Part shown: piece after piece, positions 24,783 through 33,483 of the stretch
Layout: each line of letters starts with the position of its first letter
Position numbering within the stretch: position 1 is the first letter of the stretch
DNA from: an uncultured Chitinophagales bacterium
GTDB lineage: Bacteria; Bacteroidota; Bacteroidia; Chitinophagales; Chitinophagaceae
DNA length: 45,575 bases
Direction: 5' to 3'
NCBI GenBank assembly: GCA_946886475.1
Contig: CAMPIQ010000012.1
Location: 1-45,575 of the forward strand
The notes under the pieces: model-generated
Seen by the model: only the letters and a program-made list of their open reading frames with translations
Databases searched by the model: none
What the model was told of the DNA's origin: nothing
Made by a program: the position numbers and the translations under genes

Positions 24783-25835
24783 TTGACATTGGAAAGATTA
24801 TCAGACCCGGATTTACCCTTCAGGGGGGCAGGGAGTGTTCTGGTTACAGGCGGCACAGGCTTTCTCGGCTCCTACATCATAAAAAACCTGGTTGAAAAGG
24901 GCTGTCCGGTTCGTGCACTTTACCGTACCAATAAACTACCCTTTTATATCCCAGCTCATATTTCAGATAAAGTAGAATGGATGCAGGGTGATGTACTCGA
25001 TATTGTTTCCCTTGATGAAGCTATGAATGGCATTGAACACGTGATACATGCTGCAGCCGTTGTATCTTTTTCAAAAGAAGGCAGAAAGCATATGTATCAG
25101 GTAAATGTGGAAGGCACCACCAATATGGTAAATGCCGCAATAGAGAGGAATATCAAACGATTTTTGCATGTAAGTTCTGTAGCTGCAATAGGCCGCACCA
25201 CAAAACCTGAAATGGTAACGGAAGAAAAGAAATGGGAGCAGAATTCAAACAATACTCATTATGCCATATCAAAATATTTTTCAGAAATGCAGGTATGGCG
25301 TGGTTTTGCAGAAGGATTGGATGGTGTGATCATCAACCCGAGCACTATTCTGGGCTATGGCGACTGGCACCAGTCGAGTTGTGCCATATTTAAAAACGCT
25401 TACAAAGAGTTTCCATGGTATACAGATGGCATAAATGGATTTGTTGGAATTGAGAATGTTGCCGAAGCAGCTGTTCAACTATTGAATTCCGGCATCAGCC
25501 ATAAAAGATATATTGTGAATGGTAACAATTGGCCATTCAAAAAACTGTTTGATACCATGGCAGACGGATTTCAAAAAAAACATCCTCATAAAGCAGCTAC
25601 CCGGGGCATGGGGCAGCTGGCCTGGCGGCTGGAAAAAATCAAATCCATCTTAACCGGGAAAAAACCCCTGCTTACCAGAGAAACAGCAAGGGTGGCACAT
25701 AGTAAAACTTCTTTCGACAATTCACTTTTGCTTAGTGCGTTACCGGGTTTTTCCTATACACCCCTGGAAACGGTTATTAAAAACTCTTGTGAAAAATACC
25801 TTGAAGCAATGCAAAAAGGAATACAGACGTTATAA
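24783..25835 (+). CDS. NAD-dependent epimerase/dehydratase or reductase (extended SDR)
   Basis: A 350-aa extended short-chain dehydrogenase. The Rossmann motif TGGTGFLGS, the NAD/NADP-binding Asp-Val (GDVLD), HAAAVVSF, and the catalytic YAISK are all present. It resembles the dihydroflavonol-4-reductase/3-beta-HSD group more than sugar epimerases. The start is uncertain: no ATG precedes the Rossmann motif in frame. TTG 24783 is the best site, with TTG 24789 as alternative and TTG 24648 inside the preceding gene. TTG 24783 overlaps the TGA of a 20-codon upstream ORF. Probably co-transcribed with the 3-hydroxyacyl-CoA dehydrogenase gene. The substrate is unknown. Confidence 0.88.
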   Translation: MTLERLSDPDLPFRGAGSVLVTGGTGFLGSYIIKNLVEKGCPVRALYRTNKLPFYIPAHISDKVEWMQGDVLDIVSLDEAMNGIEHVIHAAAVVSFSKEGRKHMYQVNVEGTTNMVNAAIERNIKRFLHVSSVAAIGRTTKPEMVTEEKKWEQNSNNTHYAISKYFSEMQVWRGFAEGLDGVIINPSTILGYGDWHQSSCAIFKNAYKEFPWYTDGINGFVGIENVAEAAVQLLNSGISHKRYIVNGNNWPFKKLFDTMADGFQKKHPHKAATRGMGQLAWRLEKIKSILTGKKPLLTRETARVAHSKTSFDNSLLLSALPGFSYTPLETVIKNSCEKYLEAMQKGIQTL

Positions 25836-25893
25836 ACCTGTTATCTTAGTCCTGCCGGATGCAACCGGCAAACTTAAATTGTAAATCCACCGG

Positions 25894-26964
25894 ATGAAAA
25901 AACTATTATTCCTCTTAGCTTTTTCCATTATCAGTATCATTTCTTTTTCACAGTTTACCATCAGTGGCAGGGTGGTCGATTCAGAGACCAAAGAACCATT
26001 ACAGGGTGCTTCTGTGTTTGCACAGAATACAACCAAGGGAACCACAACCGATTCAGCCGGAGCGTTTAACTTATACCTCGACAAGGGCGGTTATGAATTG
26101 ATCATTTCTTTTACCGGTTATGAAAGCCAGACCCTGATGGTTGAAGGAGAAGCAAGGCAATTTTTGATAGACCTGAAAAAGGCAGACAACAGCATGAGTG
26201 AGGTGATCATAAAGAGCAGCAATGAAGTACCCGATGGATGGGAAAAATATGGCGAGTTCTTTCTTGACAGATTTATAGGTTCAACACCCTTTGCCGACAG
26301 CTGTTACCTGGAAAACCCGGAAGCACTGAAGTTTCTTTATTATAAAAGAAATGACCGCCTGAAGATACTCGCCAGTGAGCCGCTGACAATTGTAAATAAT
26401 GCCCTTGGATACAACCTGCGGTATGAACTGGATTCTTTTGTACATTATTTTCAAACCGGGATGTACTCTTACCGCGGGCTTTGTCTTTATTCGGAAATTG
26501 ATACAACCTGGGAACAAAGACAAACCTGGCTGGCTAACCGGGAGCAGGTTTATTTTGGATCAAGGTTGCATTTCCTGAGGTCTTATTACGACAGCAGTTT
26601 GAAACGTGAAGGATTTACAGTGGATGTATTGTCTGTTCCTGGTTCATCCAAATTCGCCAGGCTTTCCAACCCTTATGATTCTACTTACTATTATTTTAAT
26701 GATTCAACAGCAAATGCACTATTGTGGTTTCCGGTAACCGCAAGCATTACTTATGAAAGAAAGGCTCCGGAAAAAGAATACCTGCAACAATATAAACTCC
26801 CGTTGAATGTAAAAATGCAGATCTCCTATATAGACCTTCATGATGAGATCCTGATTAAACCGAACGGTTATTTCTTCCCGCAGAGCAGCTGGATCAACCA
26901 GGGATACTGGAGCTGGAAAAACCTGGCCGACCAGTTACCTTATGATTATGAACCCAGGCTTTAG
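25894..26964 (+). CDS. Secreted protein with carboxypeptidase-like regulatory domain
   Basis: A 356-aa protein with a type I signal peptide (MKKLLFLLAFSIISIISFSQ) and an N-terminal carboxypeptidase regulatory-like domain at about 22-100 (ISGRVVDSETKEPLQGASV, then TDSAGAFNLYL), the domain also found at the start of SusC-type receptors. The remaining 250 residues are rich in aromatic residues and contain LRYELDSFVHYF and GYFFPQSSWINQGYW. This matches a secreted hypothetical family common in Bacteroidota, with no known function. It follows the reductase gene after 58 bp on the same strand, so read-through is possible. Confidence 0.82.
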   Translation: MKKLLFLLAFSIISIISFSQFTISGRVVDSETKEPLQGASVFAQNTTKGTTTDSAGAFNLYLDKGGYELIISFTGYESQTLMVEGEARQFLIDLKKADNSMSEVIIKSSNEVPDGWEKYGEFFLDRFIGSTPFADSCYLENPEALKFLYYKRNDRLKILASEPLTIVNNALGYNLRYELDSFVHYFQTGMYSYRGLCLYSEIDTTWEQRQTWLANREQVYFGSRLHFLRSYYDSSLKREGFTVDVLSVPGSSKFARLSNPYDSTYYYFNDSTANALLWFPVTASITYERKAPEKEYLQQYKLPLNVKMQISYIDLHDEILIKPNGYFFPQSSWINQGYWSWKNLADQLPYDYEPRL

Positions 26965-27096
26965 ATCAGGAAAAAAGATTAACTACCACGAATAATAAGA
27001 TCACAAAAGCTATAACGCGGACAAAACTCCTGATAGAATCGGCATTGAACAATTGGTTAAACATAAAATGGAATTGGAGCTGCAAAATTGAATGTG

Positions 27097-27139
27097 CCGG
27101 CTATGCAATACCGGCCCATTAGCCGGAAATCATTTTTTT
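27097..27139 (+). terminator. Candidate terminator in the convergent gap before the LpxD-like gene
   Basis: CCGGCTA (27097-27103) pairs with TAGCCGG (27120-27126), followed after 6 nt by TTTTTTT (27133-27139). It would end plus-strand transcripts of the secreted protein gene about 130 bp after its stop. Confidence 0.5.
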
Positions 27140-27222
27140 GTCGGTGTAACACCATACAAACACGCCAGCCCCTGATGAGTAGGAAATATCTATTGATAAA
27201 TATGCAACGTCAGAATCAATGC

Positions 27223-28167
27223 TCAACTTCCCATTACCTTTTGCCATAGTTCGGGGATACGCCTGATCCAGACCAGTTCCTTTTTCTTGAGAGAAGCATC
27301 ATCTGCCGGGGAACCAAAATATTTCTTTCCTCCTTCAATGCTGGCCGGCACTCCGCTTTGTGCATACACTTCTGCCCCCTTTCCAACAGTAAGGGTTTTA
27401 CTTACGCCTACCTGTCCCCAGAGAATAACCTCATCTTCAATTTGAGTAGCACCCGCAATTCCAACCTGAGCCGCGAATAAGCAATTCTTACCGATAACTG
27501 TATCGTGCCCTATATGAACAAGGTTATCGATCCTGGTGCCTGCACCGATGATAGTATCGGAAGTTACCCCGCGGTCAATGGTGCAGTTAGCACCCAACTC
27601 TACATGATCTTCTATGACCACTCTTCCACAGCTTAGCATTTTCTTATAGTGAACATCCCGGTTGGTTTTTTTATTATAATAAAAGGCATCACTACCAATT
27701 ATAGTACCTGGCTGAATGATCACATGATCACCAATAATACAATGATCCATAATCACCACGTTTGGATAAATGATACAGCCTTCTCCAATTACAACATGAT
27801 TACCAATATAGGCACCGGGCATCACAACGGAATTAATACCGATCCTTGCTGTAGGGCTAACCTGTTTATACGAAGGCTGAAATGGCCGGAAGTGTTCAAC
27901 TATGCGGAGGTAAGCTTCAAAAGGTTGATCCACTATCAATAATGCTTTTTGAGGAGGAAATTCAGTTTCTTTATTTATGATGATAAAACTAGCAGCAGAC
28001 TCAATGCACTTTTTATAATACTTGGGGTGATCAACAAATACAAGATCTCCTTCTTCCACCTTATGAATTTCATTGATACCAGTTGCAAGACCTTGTTTGT
28101 TGCCGATAACCACAGCACCTGTTAATTCTGCAATTTCACTTAGGGGAACCGGGTGTTCAAACTTCAT
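27223..28167 (-). CDS. lpxD: LpxD-like UDP-3-O-acyl-glucosamine N-acyltransferase
   Basis: A 314-aa acyltransferase of the left-handed beta-helix type. The N-terminal uridine-binding domain (about 1-98) is followed by hexapeptide repeats (about 100-270), such as [10 protein letters not shown] and [14 protein letters not shown]. The LpxD signatures [12 protein letters not shown] (catalytic His) and [11 protein letters not shown] are present. The C-terminus ends in a short helix. LpxD adds the second acyl chain in lipid A synthesis. The protein is shorter than the usual 335-350 aa and lies alone, away from lpxC/fabZ and lpxA; a second LpxD homologue is known in many Bacteroidota, so it may be an accessory copy. 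Confidence 0.85.
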   Translation of the reverse strand: MKFEHPVPLSEIAELTGAVVIGNKQGLATGINEIHKVEEGDLVFVDHPKYYKKCIESAASFIIINKETEFPPQKALLIVDQPFEAYLRIVEHFRPFQPSYKQVSPTARIGINSVVMPGAYIGNHVVIGEGCIIYPNVVIMDHCIIGDHVIIQPGTIIGSDAFYYNKKTNRDVHYKKMLSCGRVVIEDHVELGANCTIDRGVTSDTIIGAGTRIDNLVHIGHDTVIGKNCLFAAQVGIAGATQIEDEVILWGQVGVSKTLTVGKGAEVYAQSGVPASIEGGKKYFGSPADDASLKKKELVWIRRIPELWQKVMGS

Positions 28168-28181
28168 TTAAAATATTTTTC

Positions 28182-28189
28182 CAAAGGTA
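28182..28189 (-). promoter_or_regulatory. Candidate -7 box for the LpxD-like gene
   Basis: Read on the minus strand, TACCTTTG matches TAnnTTTG exactly. It lies 14 bp before the ATG, giving a predicted leader of about 8 nt. A good -33 TTG at the right distance is not obvious. Confidence 0.45.
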
Positions 28190-28448
28190 AGTCTAACCAA
28201 ACTGGCTATGTAAAATTGAATCATCTCACATCCGAACATTCTAATAGAACAAGAGAAAAAAAAGAAAAACATCCTGGTGACCTTTTCTAAAAAATGATTA
28301 TACCATCTTTTTTTCAGGATCAATAAATGATCGCGATTGGACAATATTGGATTTTCAACCCGGGGCAATCCACAATGGTTAAAAAAAATGTGAATAATTT
28401 TTATAGAAAAATTTTTTAGTTCGGAAAAATTCTTTTTAATATTGTGAT

Positions 28449-28520
28449 GGGAATTTAGTTTCCCGTACTTACTAACCCATCTACATATTAGCCTTCCGAT
28501 CAACGGAGGGCTTTTTGTTT
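28449..28520 (+). ncRNA. Candidate short RNA or attenuator upstream of yicC
   Basis: Between the divergent LpxD-like and yicC genes (420 bp) a small hairpin GGGAA/TTCCC (28449-28464) is followed 25 nt later by a strong terminator. TAATATTG at 28437-28444 is one mismatch from TAnnTTTG and would start transcription near 28450, giving an RNA of about 70 nt. The rest of the spacer is AT-rich and shows no gene. The family is not recognised. Confidence 0.4.
28490..28520 (+). terminator. Rho-independent terminator in a divergent intergenic region
   Basis: AGCCTTCCG (28490-28498) and CGGAGGGCT (28504-28512) form a 9-bp stem with one G-T wobble and a 5-nt loop, followed by TTTTTGTTT. No plus-strand gene lies immediately upstream, so it must end a short transcript. 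Confidence 0.8.
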
Positions 28521-28558
28521 CAGTAAATCCATCACCTGTTTCGTTACATGAATTCAAA

Positions 28559-28566
28559 TACCTTTA
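28559..28566 (+). promoter_or_regulatory. Candidate -7 box for yicC
   Basis: TACCTTTA, one mismatch from TAnnTTTG, lies 22 bp before the yicC ATG and after the terminator at 28490-28520. This would give yicC its own promoter. Confidence 0.35.
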
Positions 28567-28587
28567 CTTCAATCTAAAATAAATTAC

Positions 28588-29463
28588 ATGCTGAAATCAA
28601 TGACAGGTTTTGGAAGAGCAGAACAAAATGTCGGAGACAAAACCTTTCTTGTCGATATAAAATCCCTCAATGGAAAACAATTTGAATTGCAGCTTAAAAT
28701 GCCTGCATTTCTGAAACCTTTTGAATTTGACATCCGCAAGATCCTTTCAGAACATCTTAACCGTGGTTCAGTAGACTGTAATATCAGCCTGAAAGAAACA
28801 GGGAGTACAAAACCAGTCAGTATCAACACAGATCTTGCCAGGGCATATTATAAACCACTGGAGGCTTTATCGAAGGAACTAGGACTTGATCCTTCCAGTA
28901 TTTTAAGTACGCTGATAAAATTACCTGAGGTAATTACACCTACCGGGGAAACGCTTACTCCGGACGAATGGCAACGTTTTATTTCTGTGATCAGGGCCGC
29001 TATTGATGATCTCAACTTTCACCGTATTGAAGAAGGCAAATCTCTCAAAGCAGATCTGGAACTTCGCATTAGGAATATTTTGAAACAACAGGAAGAGGTT
29101 ACCAGGATGGAACCGCAAAGGCAGGTAAAGATCAGGGAAGGCATTACCAGGTTGCTGGAAGAAAACGTAGGCAAAGAAAATTACGATGGAAACAGGCTTG
29201 AACAGGAACTGATCTATTATATTGAAAAGATCGATATCACGGAAGAGCAGGTGAGGCTAAGCAACCACTGCGAATACTTTGTTTCTGTTCTTAATGAAGA
29301 AGAGGACATGAAGGGCAAAAAGCTTTCCTTCATTTTACAGGAGATCGGCAGGGAGATCAACACCACCGGAGCCAAAGCATATGATGCAGCCATTCAAAAA
29401 GCAGTTGTATTAATGAAGGATGAACTGGAAAAGGCCAAGGAACAGGTGTTGAATGTGTTGTGA
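28588..29463 (+). CDS. yicC: YicC family endoribonuclease-like protein
   Basis: A 291-aa protein of the YicC/YloC family. It begins MLKSMTGFGRAE, the family's near-invariant N-terminus, and ends with the DUF1732 block FILQEIGREINTTGAKA. The central part is a long coiled coil (about 155-215, rich in Glu, Arg and Gln). YicC proteins have been shown to act as endoribonucleases in other bacteria. Full length for the family. It is the first gene of a plus-strand run that continues with gldH after 58 bp. Confidence 0.93.
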   Translation: MLKSMTGFGRAEQNVGDKTFLVDIKSLNGKQFELQLKMPAFLKPFEFDIRKILSEHLNRGSVDCNISLKETGSTKPVSINTDLARAYYKPLEALSKELGLDPSSILSTLIKLPEVITPTGETLTPDEWQRFISVIRAAIDDLNFHRIEEGKSLKADLELRIRNILKQQEEVTRMEPQRQVKIREGITRLLEENVGKENYDGNRLEQELIYYIEKIDITEEQVRLSNHCEYFVSVLNEEEDMKGKKLSFILQEIGREINTTGAKAYDAAIQKAVVLMKDELEKAKEQVLNVL

Positions 29464-29472
29464 AGAATTTAT

Positions 29473-29500
29473 GCGGTACAGGGTATGAGGTACGAAGTGG
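29473..29500. repeat. Short heptad-phased repeat between yicC and gldH
   Basis: GCGGTAC, AGGGTAT, GAGGTAC and GAAGTGG follow each other in register in the 58-bp spacer. The 7-bp period matches other spacers in this window; with four copies the call is weak. Confidence 0.35.
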
Positions 29501-29512
29501 ATTTAAACTAGT

Positions 29513-29520
29513 TAGATTTG
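29513..29520 (+). promoter_or_regulatory. Candidate -7 box abutting the gldH start
   Basis: TAGATTTG matches TAnnTTTG and ends one base before ATG 29522. Transcription would begin inside or just after the first codon, fitting a leaderless start at the second ATG (29525). No -33 TTG is apparent, so it may be coincidence. Confidence 0.3.
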
Positions 29521-29521
29521 C

Positions 29522-30007
29522 ATGATGGCTGGGATTTTAAAAAAATTATTGATTGCATCACTGGCGGTTAGCGGCATTTTTGCCGGATGTGATACCATAG
29601 AACTGTATGAAAAGAACGTTGCCATTCCAGGGCATGAATGGCATTCTTCCTTTAAACCCAATTTCCAGTTCAACATCGAGGATACTGCTGTTCCTTACCA
29701 TTTCTTTATAGTGCTGCGACATAATGAAAAATACAATTACAATAATATCTGGGTAAAGCTTACTATTCAACCACCTTCAGATACCATATATACCGAAAAA
29801 CTTGAACTTTCCCTGGCCAGTAATGAAAAAGGCTGGCTGGGTTCTGCCATGGATGATTTGTATGAACACAGGGTAAGAGTAACTCCAGCCGGAGGCTTTA
29901 TGCTTAAAAAGGGGGTTTACAATTTTACTATTGAACAGATCATGAGAGATGATCCCCTGGAAAATGTTATGAATGTGGGACTCCGCATTGAAAAGAAAAC
30001 CCAATAA
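29522..30007 (+). CDS. gldH: Gliding motility lipoprotein GldH
   Basis: A 161-aa lipoprotein (lipobox IFAGC, Cys23). The pattern of GldH is recognisable: WHSSFKPNFQFNIEDT, FFIVLRHNEKYNYNNIWVKL, and FTIEQIMRDDPLENVMNVGLRIEK. GldH is needed for gliding motility in Flavobacterium johnsoniae and occurs widely in non-gliding Bacteroidota too. The start could be ATG 29522 or 29525. The histidine kinase gene follows after a single base, so the two are surely co-transcribed. Elsewhere in the phylum gldH is often near holB and ricT; here it is about 27 kb away. Confidence 0.88.
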   Translation: MMAGILKKLLIASLAVSGIFAGCDTIELYEKNVAIPGHEWHSSFKPNFQFNIEDTAVPYHFFIVLRHNEKYNYNNIWVKLTIQPPSDTIYTEKLELSLASNEKGWLGSAMDDLYEHRVRVTPAGGFMLKKGVYNFTIEQIMRDDPLENVMNVGLRIEKKTQ

Positions 30008-30008
30008 A

Positions 30009-30995
30009 ATGGCTGATGAGCACAGAAAAAAGCTTAGGCTGACAACCATCATTTACTGGGTGCTGTTGGTTTACATAATTGCCGCCTTATTATGGTGGCT
30101 GTTTTCGCTACTCACCCAAAACCAGGATATCTACCAGCTCAAGAAGCATGTTCTCTCCGGCGAGCATTCACCTGCAGCTGAAATGTACCGGCAGCAAATC
30201 TCTGAACTGGAACAATCAAGAAGGAGAGATAATACAAAATACATAGGCGAAGGCATCACCTTTCTGGTACTTATCCTTTTTGGTGCTGTTTATATTTACC
30301 GTTCGGTAAGGAAGCAATTCAGATTGCAGCAACAGCAACAAAACTTCATGATGGCCATTACCCATGAATTGAAAACACCCATTGCTGTGTCAAGGCTTAA
30401 CCTGGAAACTTTACAAAGACATAAGCTTGATGAAGCAAAAAAAGAAAAATTGCTGCAAATGACCCTGCAGGAAACCATGCGACTGGATAACCTGATCAAT
30501 AATATACTGATCTCTTCCCAGCTTGATGTGAAAACCTATCACCGTTTGCAGGAGGAGATTAACCTGTCAGACCTTATAAACGACGTTGCTACACAGTTCG
30601 GCAACCGTTACCCTGAAAGAAAGCTCGAAAAACAGATAACTGAAGACATCGACATTCATGGCGATCCTATCTTATTAAAACTGCTGGTAAGTAATCTTTT
30701 GGAGAATGCAAACAAGTATTCGCCAAAAGACGAACCTGTTCATTTAAAACTTTCGAAGTTTAAAAACCAGGTTGCGCTGGAAGTTATTGATCATGGAACC
30801 GGCATTCGCCCCGATGAAAAGAAAAACGTTTTCAAGAAGTTTTACCGCATCGGCAATGAACAAACGAGGGTGGCAAAAGGCACAGGGCTGGGTTTATATC
30901 TTTGTAAAAGAATAGCCGAAGATCACGGAGGATCAGTTATCATTCATGATATTCAACCCCAGGGCAGTAATTTTAGAGTCAGTTTCCGCACTTAA
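30009..30995 (+). CDS. Sensor histidine kinase
   Basis: A 328-aa two-component sensor kinase. Two transmembrane helices (about 12-35 and 79-97) flank a small 43-residue periplasmic region, then comes the dimerisation domain with the H-box AITHELKTPIAV (His119), the N-box LLVSNLLENANKYS, and the G boxes DHGTGI and GTGLGLYLC. The start ATG 30009 lies one base after gldH. The response regulator begins 10 bp after the stop, so both form a pair. The small sensor region suggests detection of a membrane or envelope signal, which cannot be identified. Confidence 0.94.
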   Translation: MADEHRKKLRLTTIIYWVLLVYIIAALLWWLFSLLTQNQDIYQLKKHVLSGEHSPAAEMYRQQISELEQSRRRDNTKYIGEGITFLVLILFGAVYIYRSVRKQFRLQQQQQNFMMAITHELKTPIAVSRLNLETLQRHKLDEAKKEKLLQMTLQETMRLDNLINNILISSQLDVKTYHRLQEEINLSDLINDVATQFGNRYPERKLEKQITEDIDIHGDPILLKLLVSNLLENANKYSPKDEPVHLKLSKFKNQVALEVIDHGTGIRPDEKKNVFKKFYRIGNEQTRVAKGTGLGLYLCKRIAEDHGGSVIIHDIQPQGSNFRVSFRT

Positions 30996-31005
30996 ATATT
31001 TTTGA

Positions 31006-31713
31006 ATGTACAAACCCGCTAAACCTTCCATTTTACTGGTTGAAGATGAAGAGAACCTTCACGAAGCCTTAAAAATGAACCTGGAACTTGAAGGCTACCA
31101 GGTAACTTCTGCTTTTGACGGGATTGCAGCCATGAAGGCTGTACAAAATGAATATTTCGACCTTATCATTCTGGATATCATGATCCCTGAGATCGATGGG
31201 TTTAACGTAACCCAGAATGTAAGGCTAACCAATACAGAAGTGCCTATTTTGATATTAAGTGCAAAGGACAGCAGCGCCGACAGGGTACTGGGTTTAAAAA
31301 AAGGTGCTGATGATTACCTTACCAAACCATTTAACCTTGAAGAATTATTACTCAGGGTTCAAAAACTGATACAGAAAAATAAAAGATTACAGGATAAGTC
31401 CTCTGTTGGTGACACTTATAGCTTTGGCGGACACACCATCGATTTCAAGGCTCAGGAAGCTACCAGTTCAAAAGGTGAAAAGATCCAGCTTAGTAAAAAG
31501 GAGGCGATGCTTTTAAAATTGCTGATCGAAAATAAAAATGAAGTGGTGCCGCGCGAAAAGATATTACAATCTGTATGGGGGTATAATGTTTATCCAACAA
31601 CCAGGACCATTGATAATTTTATATTGAACTTTCGTAAATATTTTGAAGAAGATAGCAGAAACCCTAAATACTTTCATTCAGTAAGGGGAGTAGGCTATAA
31701 GTATGCTGAGTAA
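31006..31713 (+). CDS. OmpR-type response regulator
   Basis: A 235-aa response regulator, partner of the preceding kinase. The receiver domain (about 7-120) has acidic residues Glu13-Asp14, the phosphoacceptor Asp57 in LIILDIMIPEIDG, and the Lys in LILSAKDSS. The C-terminal winged-helix domain (about 138-233) is of the OmpR/PhoB type, with LSKKEAMLLKLLIENK, VSWGY-like SVWGYN and HSVRGVGYKY. It probably binds DNA near its targets, which are unknown. It ends convergent to the BatD gene with 64 bp between stops. Confidence 0.95.
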   Translation: MYKPAKPSILLVEDEENLHEALKMNLELEGYQVTSAFDGIAAMKAVQNEYFDLIILDIMIPEIDGFNVTQNVRLTNTEVPILILSAKDSSADRVLGLKKGADDYLTKPFNLEELLLRVQKLIQKNKRLQDKSSVGDTYSFGGHTIDFKAQEATSSKGEKIQLSKKEAMLLKLLIENKNEVVPREKILQSVWGYNVYPTTRTIDNFILNFRKYFEEDSRNPKYFHSVRGVGYKYAE

Positions 31714-31777
31714 TTTTAGGCAGGCGGAAAATGGTTCAAAGACCCCTTTTCATGGCTGCTATCCGGTACCTGTGTCA

Positions 31778-33409
31778 CTACGCTTCCATTTCCCTGACCA
31801 GTTTCCCTGTCCTGGCTTTTAAAGCCTGCTTCTTAACTTCTGCTTCAATATTTGAATAAGCCATAAGCTGACAATCATTTTTGATACTATGTAATTCATT
31901 CAATTGCGCTGGCGAAATATCTGTATGGCTTTTAAGCAGTTCATTCAGGATCTTTGTGATCTCTATGCATGCCTGCCTGCCTGTGATATTTTCAATATCC
32001 AGCGACTCAAGTTTTGAAAGCATACTGATCGCCGGCGTGCTGGTTTCAGCAGGGACCATCTCTTTTTTCTGTTTTCTATTAAACCTAAAATACCAGATAC
32101 CAAATGTCAAAAGAATCAATGCAGCAACCAGCCATATAGATAAAGACCTGTCTTTCACCTGTTTTTCGATCTCATCCTCCACTTCAATCTTTGCGGGTTC
32201 AACATTCAACTCTATGGCCTGTGTAGATATCATTTTAAATGAATCTGCTTCAGGATCAAAATAAGAAATGTTTACTGGTGGAATGATGAAGCTTCCCGCA
32301 CTGTCAGAAACAAATCCATAGGTAAATATTTTTTTACCCTGTGTAGGTACCATCGCTGTATTCAACTCATCCTCAATCACGGGTTCAAAAACATTCAGTC
32401 CTTCAGGCCAGATGATAAGTGGTTCTCCCAATTGTATAAAATTGCCCCTGCCTGATATTACCAGTCTGAATTTGCCCTGCTCATTCACCCTTAAATTTTT
32501 TTGGTCAGCAACAGCTGAAACCCTGAACTGACCCACCGCTCCATTAAAACTATCAGGTTTATTCAAAGGAATTGCTTTTACCCGGACTACAATTGGTTTG
32601 GACCTTAATTCCTTTTCTATCACAGTTTTTTTATCATTATCCAGTGAATCATCAAATTCAATTTCATTATTGACCACCATTTCATCAATCACCAGCTGGC
32701 CGGACTGCTCAGGGTAGAGCTGTACTTCTCTTAGTATGGATGTATTGAATATTTTTCCGTTGATGGTTTCAACAGCCTGGTGCGATTCCCTGATATCTAA
32801 AATATCAATGACGCTAAATCCATAAAGAGATGGCACCCTTACCAGTTCGGATGAGGACTGCAGCCTTGAATAAAGTTTGAAGGAAGCCGTAATGGCTTCG
32901 CCTACATAACAGGTTTTTTTGCTTACCTCAGCCCTTATAAAAATATTCTCATTGATCATCCGGTCCAGATCCCCTTGTGAAGAAGGCGCGTACAGCGATA
33001 CGTCCGTATAGCTTGATCTTGACAAAAAACTCATTTTTGGCTTGGGAATAACGGTAACCGCTTCATTTTCGCTTTTCATCACATTACCATCTTTAAAACC
33101 TGCATGAAGTGCCGGAATAATCAGGATGCCGGTTTTTTGTGGCACAAGGGTATAGGTAATGTTTTCAATGACCTGCATGCGGCCTTCAATGATAGCTTTG
33201 CCTTTATAATGATTGGGGCCACTTACCAGCAGGAAGTTTTCAAACTCCGGGGTTTCAGCGCCGGCGAATCCGGAAGGTTCTATAATAATATACTGAACCT
33301 GAAAAGCTGTGCCGATCACTATGGGCTGGCTGGGAACAACTGTCTGGATCTTTTGTGCAGCCAGAACAGAAGCCAGGAAAATAAATAATGTTGACAAGGC
33401 TACCCTCAT
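31778..33409 (-). CDS. batD: BatD family protein
   Basis: A 543-aa envelope protein of the BatD (Bacteroides aerotolerance) family. It has a type I signal peptide (cleavage after about residue 18, LASVLAAQ), periplasmic Ig-like beta domains (about 20-420) including the family block FLLVSGPNHYKG and RAEVSKKTCYVGE, and one transmembrane helix near 430-450 (SIWLVAALILLTFGIWYF), then a cytoplasmic tail. Bat genes usually sit with batA, batB, batC and a MoxR ATPase; none are near, so this is an isolated batD-like gene. Its biochemical role is not established. Confidence 0.88.
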   Translation of the reverse strand: MRVALSTLFIFLASVLAAQKIQTVVPSQPIVIGTAFQVQYIIIEPSGFAGAETPEFENFLLVSGPNHYKGKAIIEGRMQVIENITYTLVPQKTGILIIPALHAGFKDGNVMKSENEAVTVIPKPKMSFLSRSSYTDVSLYAPSSQGDLDRMINENIFIRAEVSKKTCYVGEAITASFKLYSRLQSSSELVRVPSLYGFSVIDILDIRESHQAVETINGKIFNTSILREVQLYPEQSGQLVIDEMVVNNEIEFDDSLDNDKKTVIEKELRSKPIVVRVKAIPLNKPDSFNGAVGQFRVSAVADQKNLRVNEQGKFRLVISGRGNFIQLGEPLIIWPEGLNVFEPVIEDELNTAMVPTQGKKIFTYGFVSDSAGSFIIPPVNISYFDPEADSFKMISTQAIELNVEPAKIEVEDEIEKQVKDRSLSIWLVAALILLTFGIWYFRFNRKQKKEMVPAETSTPAISMLSKLESLDIENITGRQACIEITKILNELLKSHTDISPAQLNELHSIKNDCQLMAYSNIEAEVKKQALKARTGKLVREMEA

Positions 33410-33483
33410 TCATTCAAATTTAAACATTCAAACTTTTAGATATTATTTAAATGATGATGGCCGGAGCGGATCTTTATAAACGG

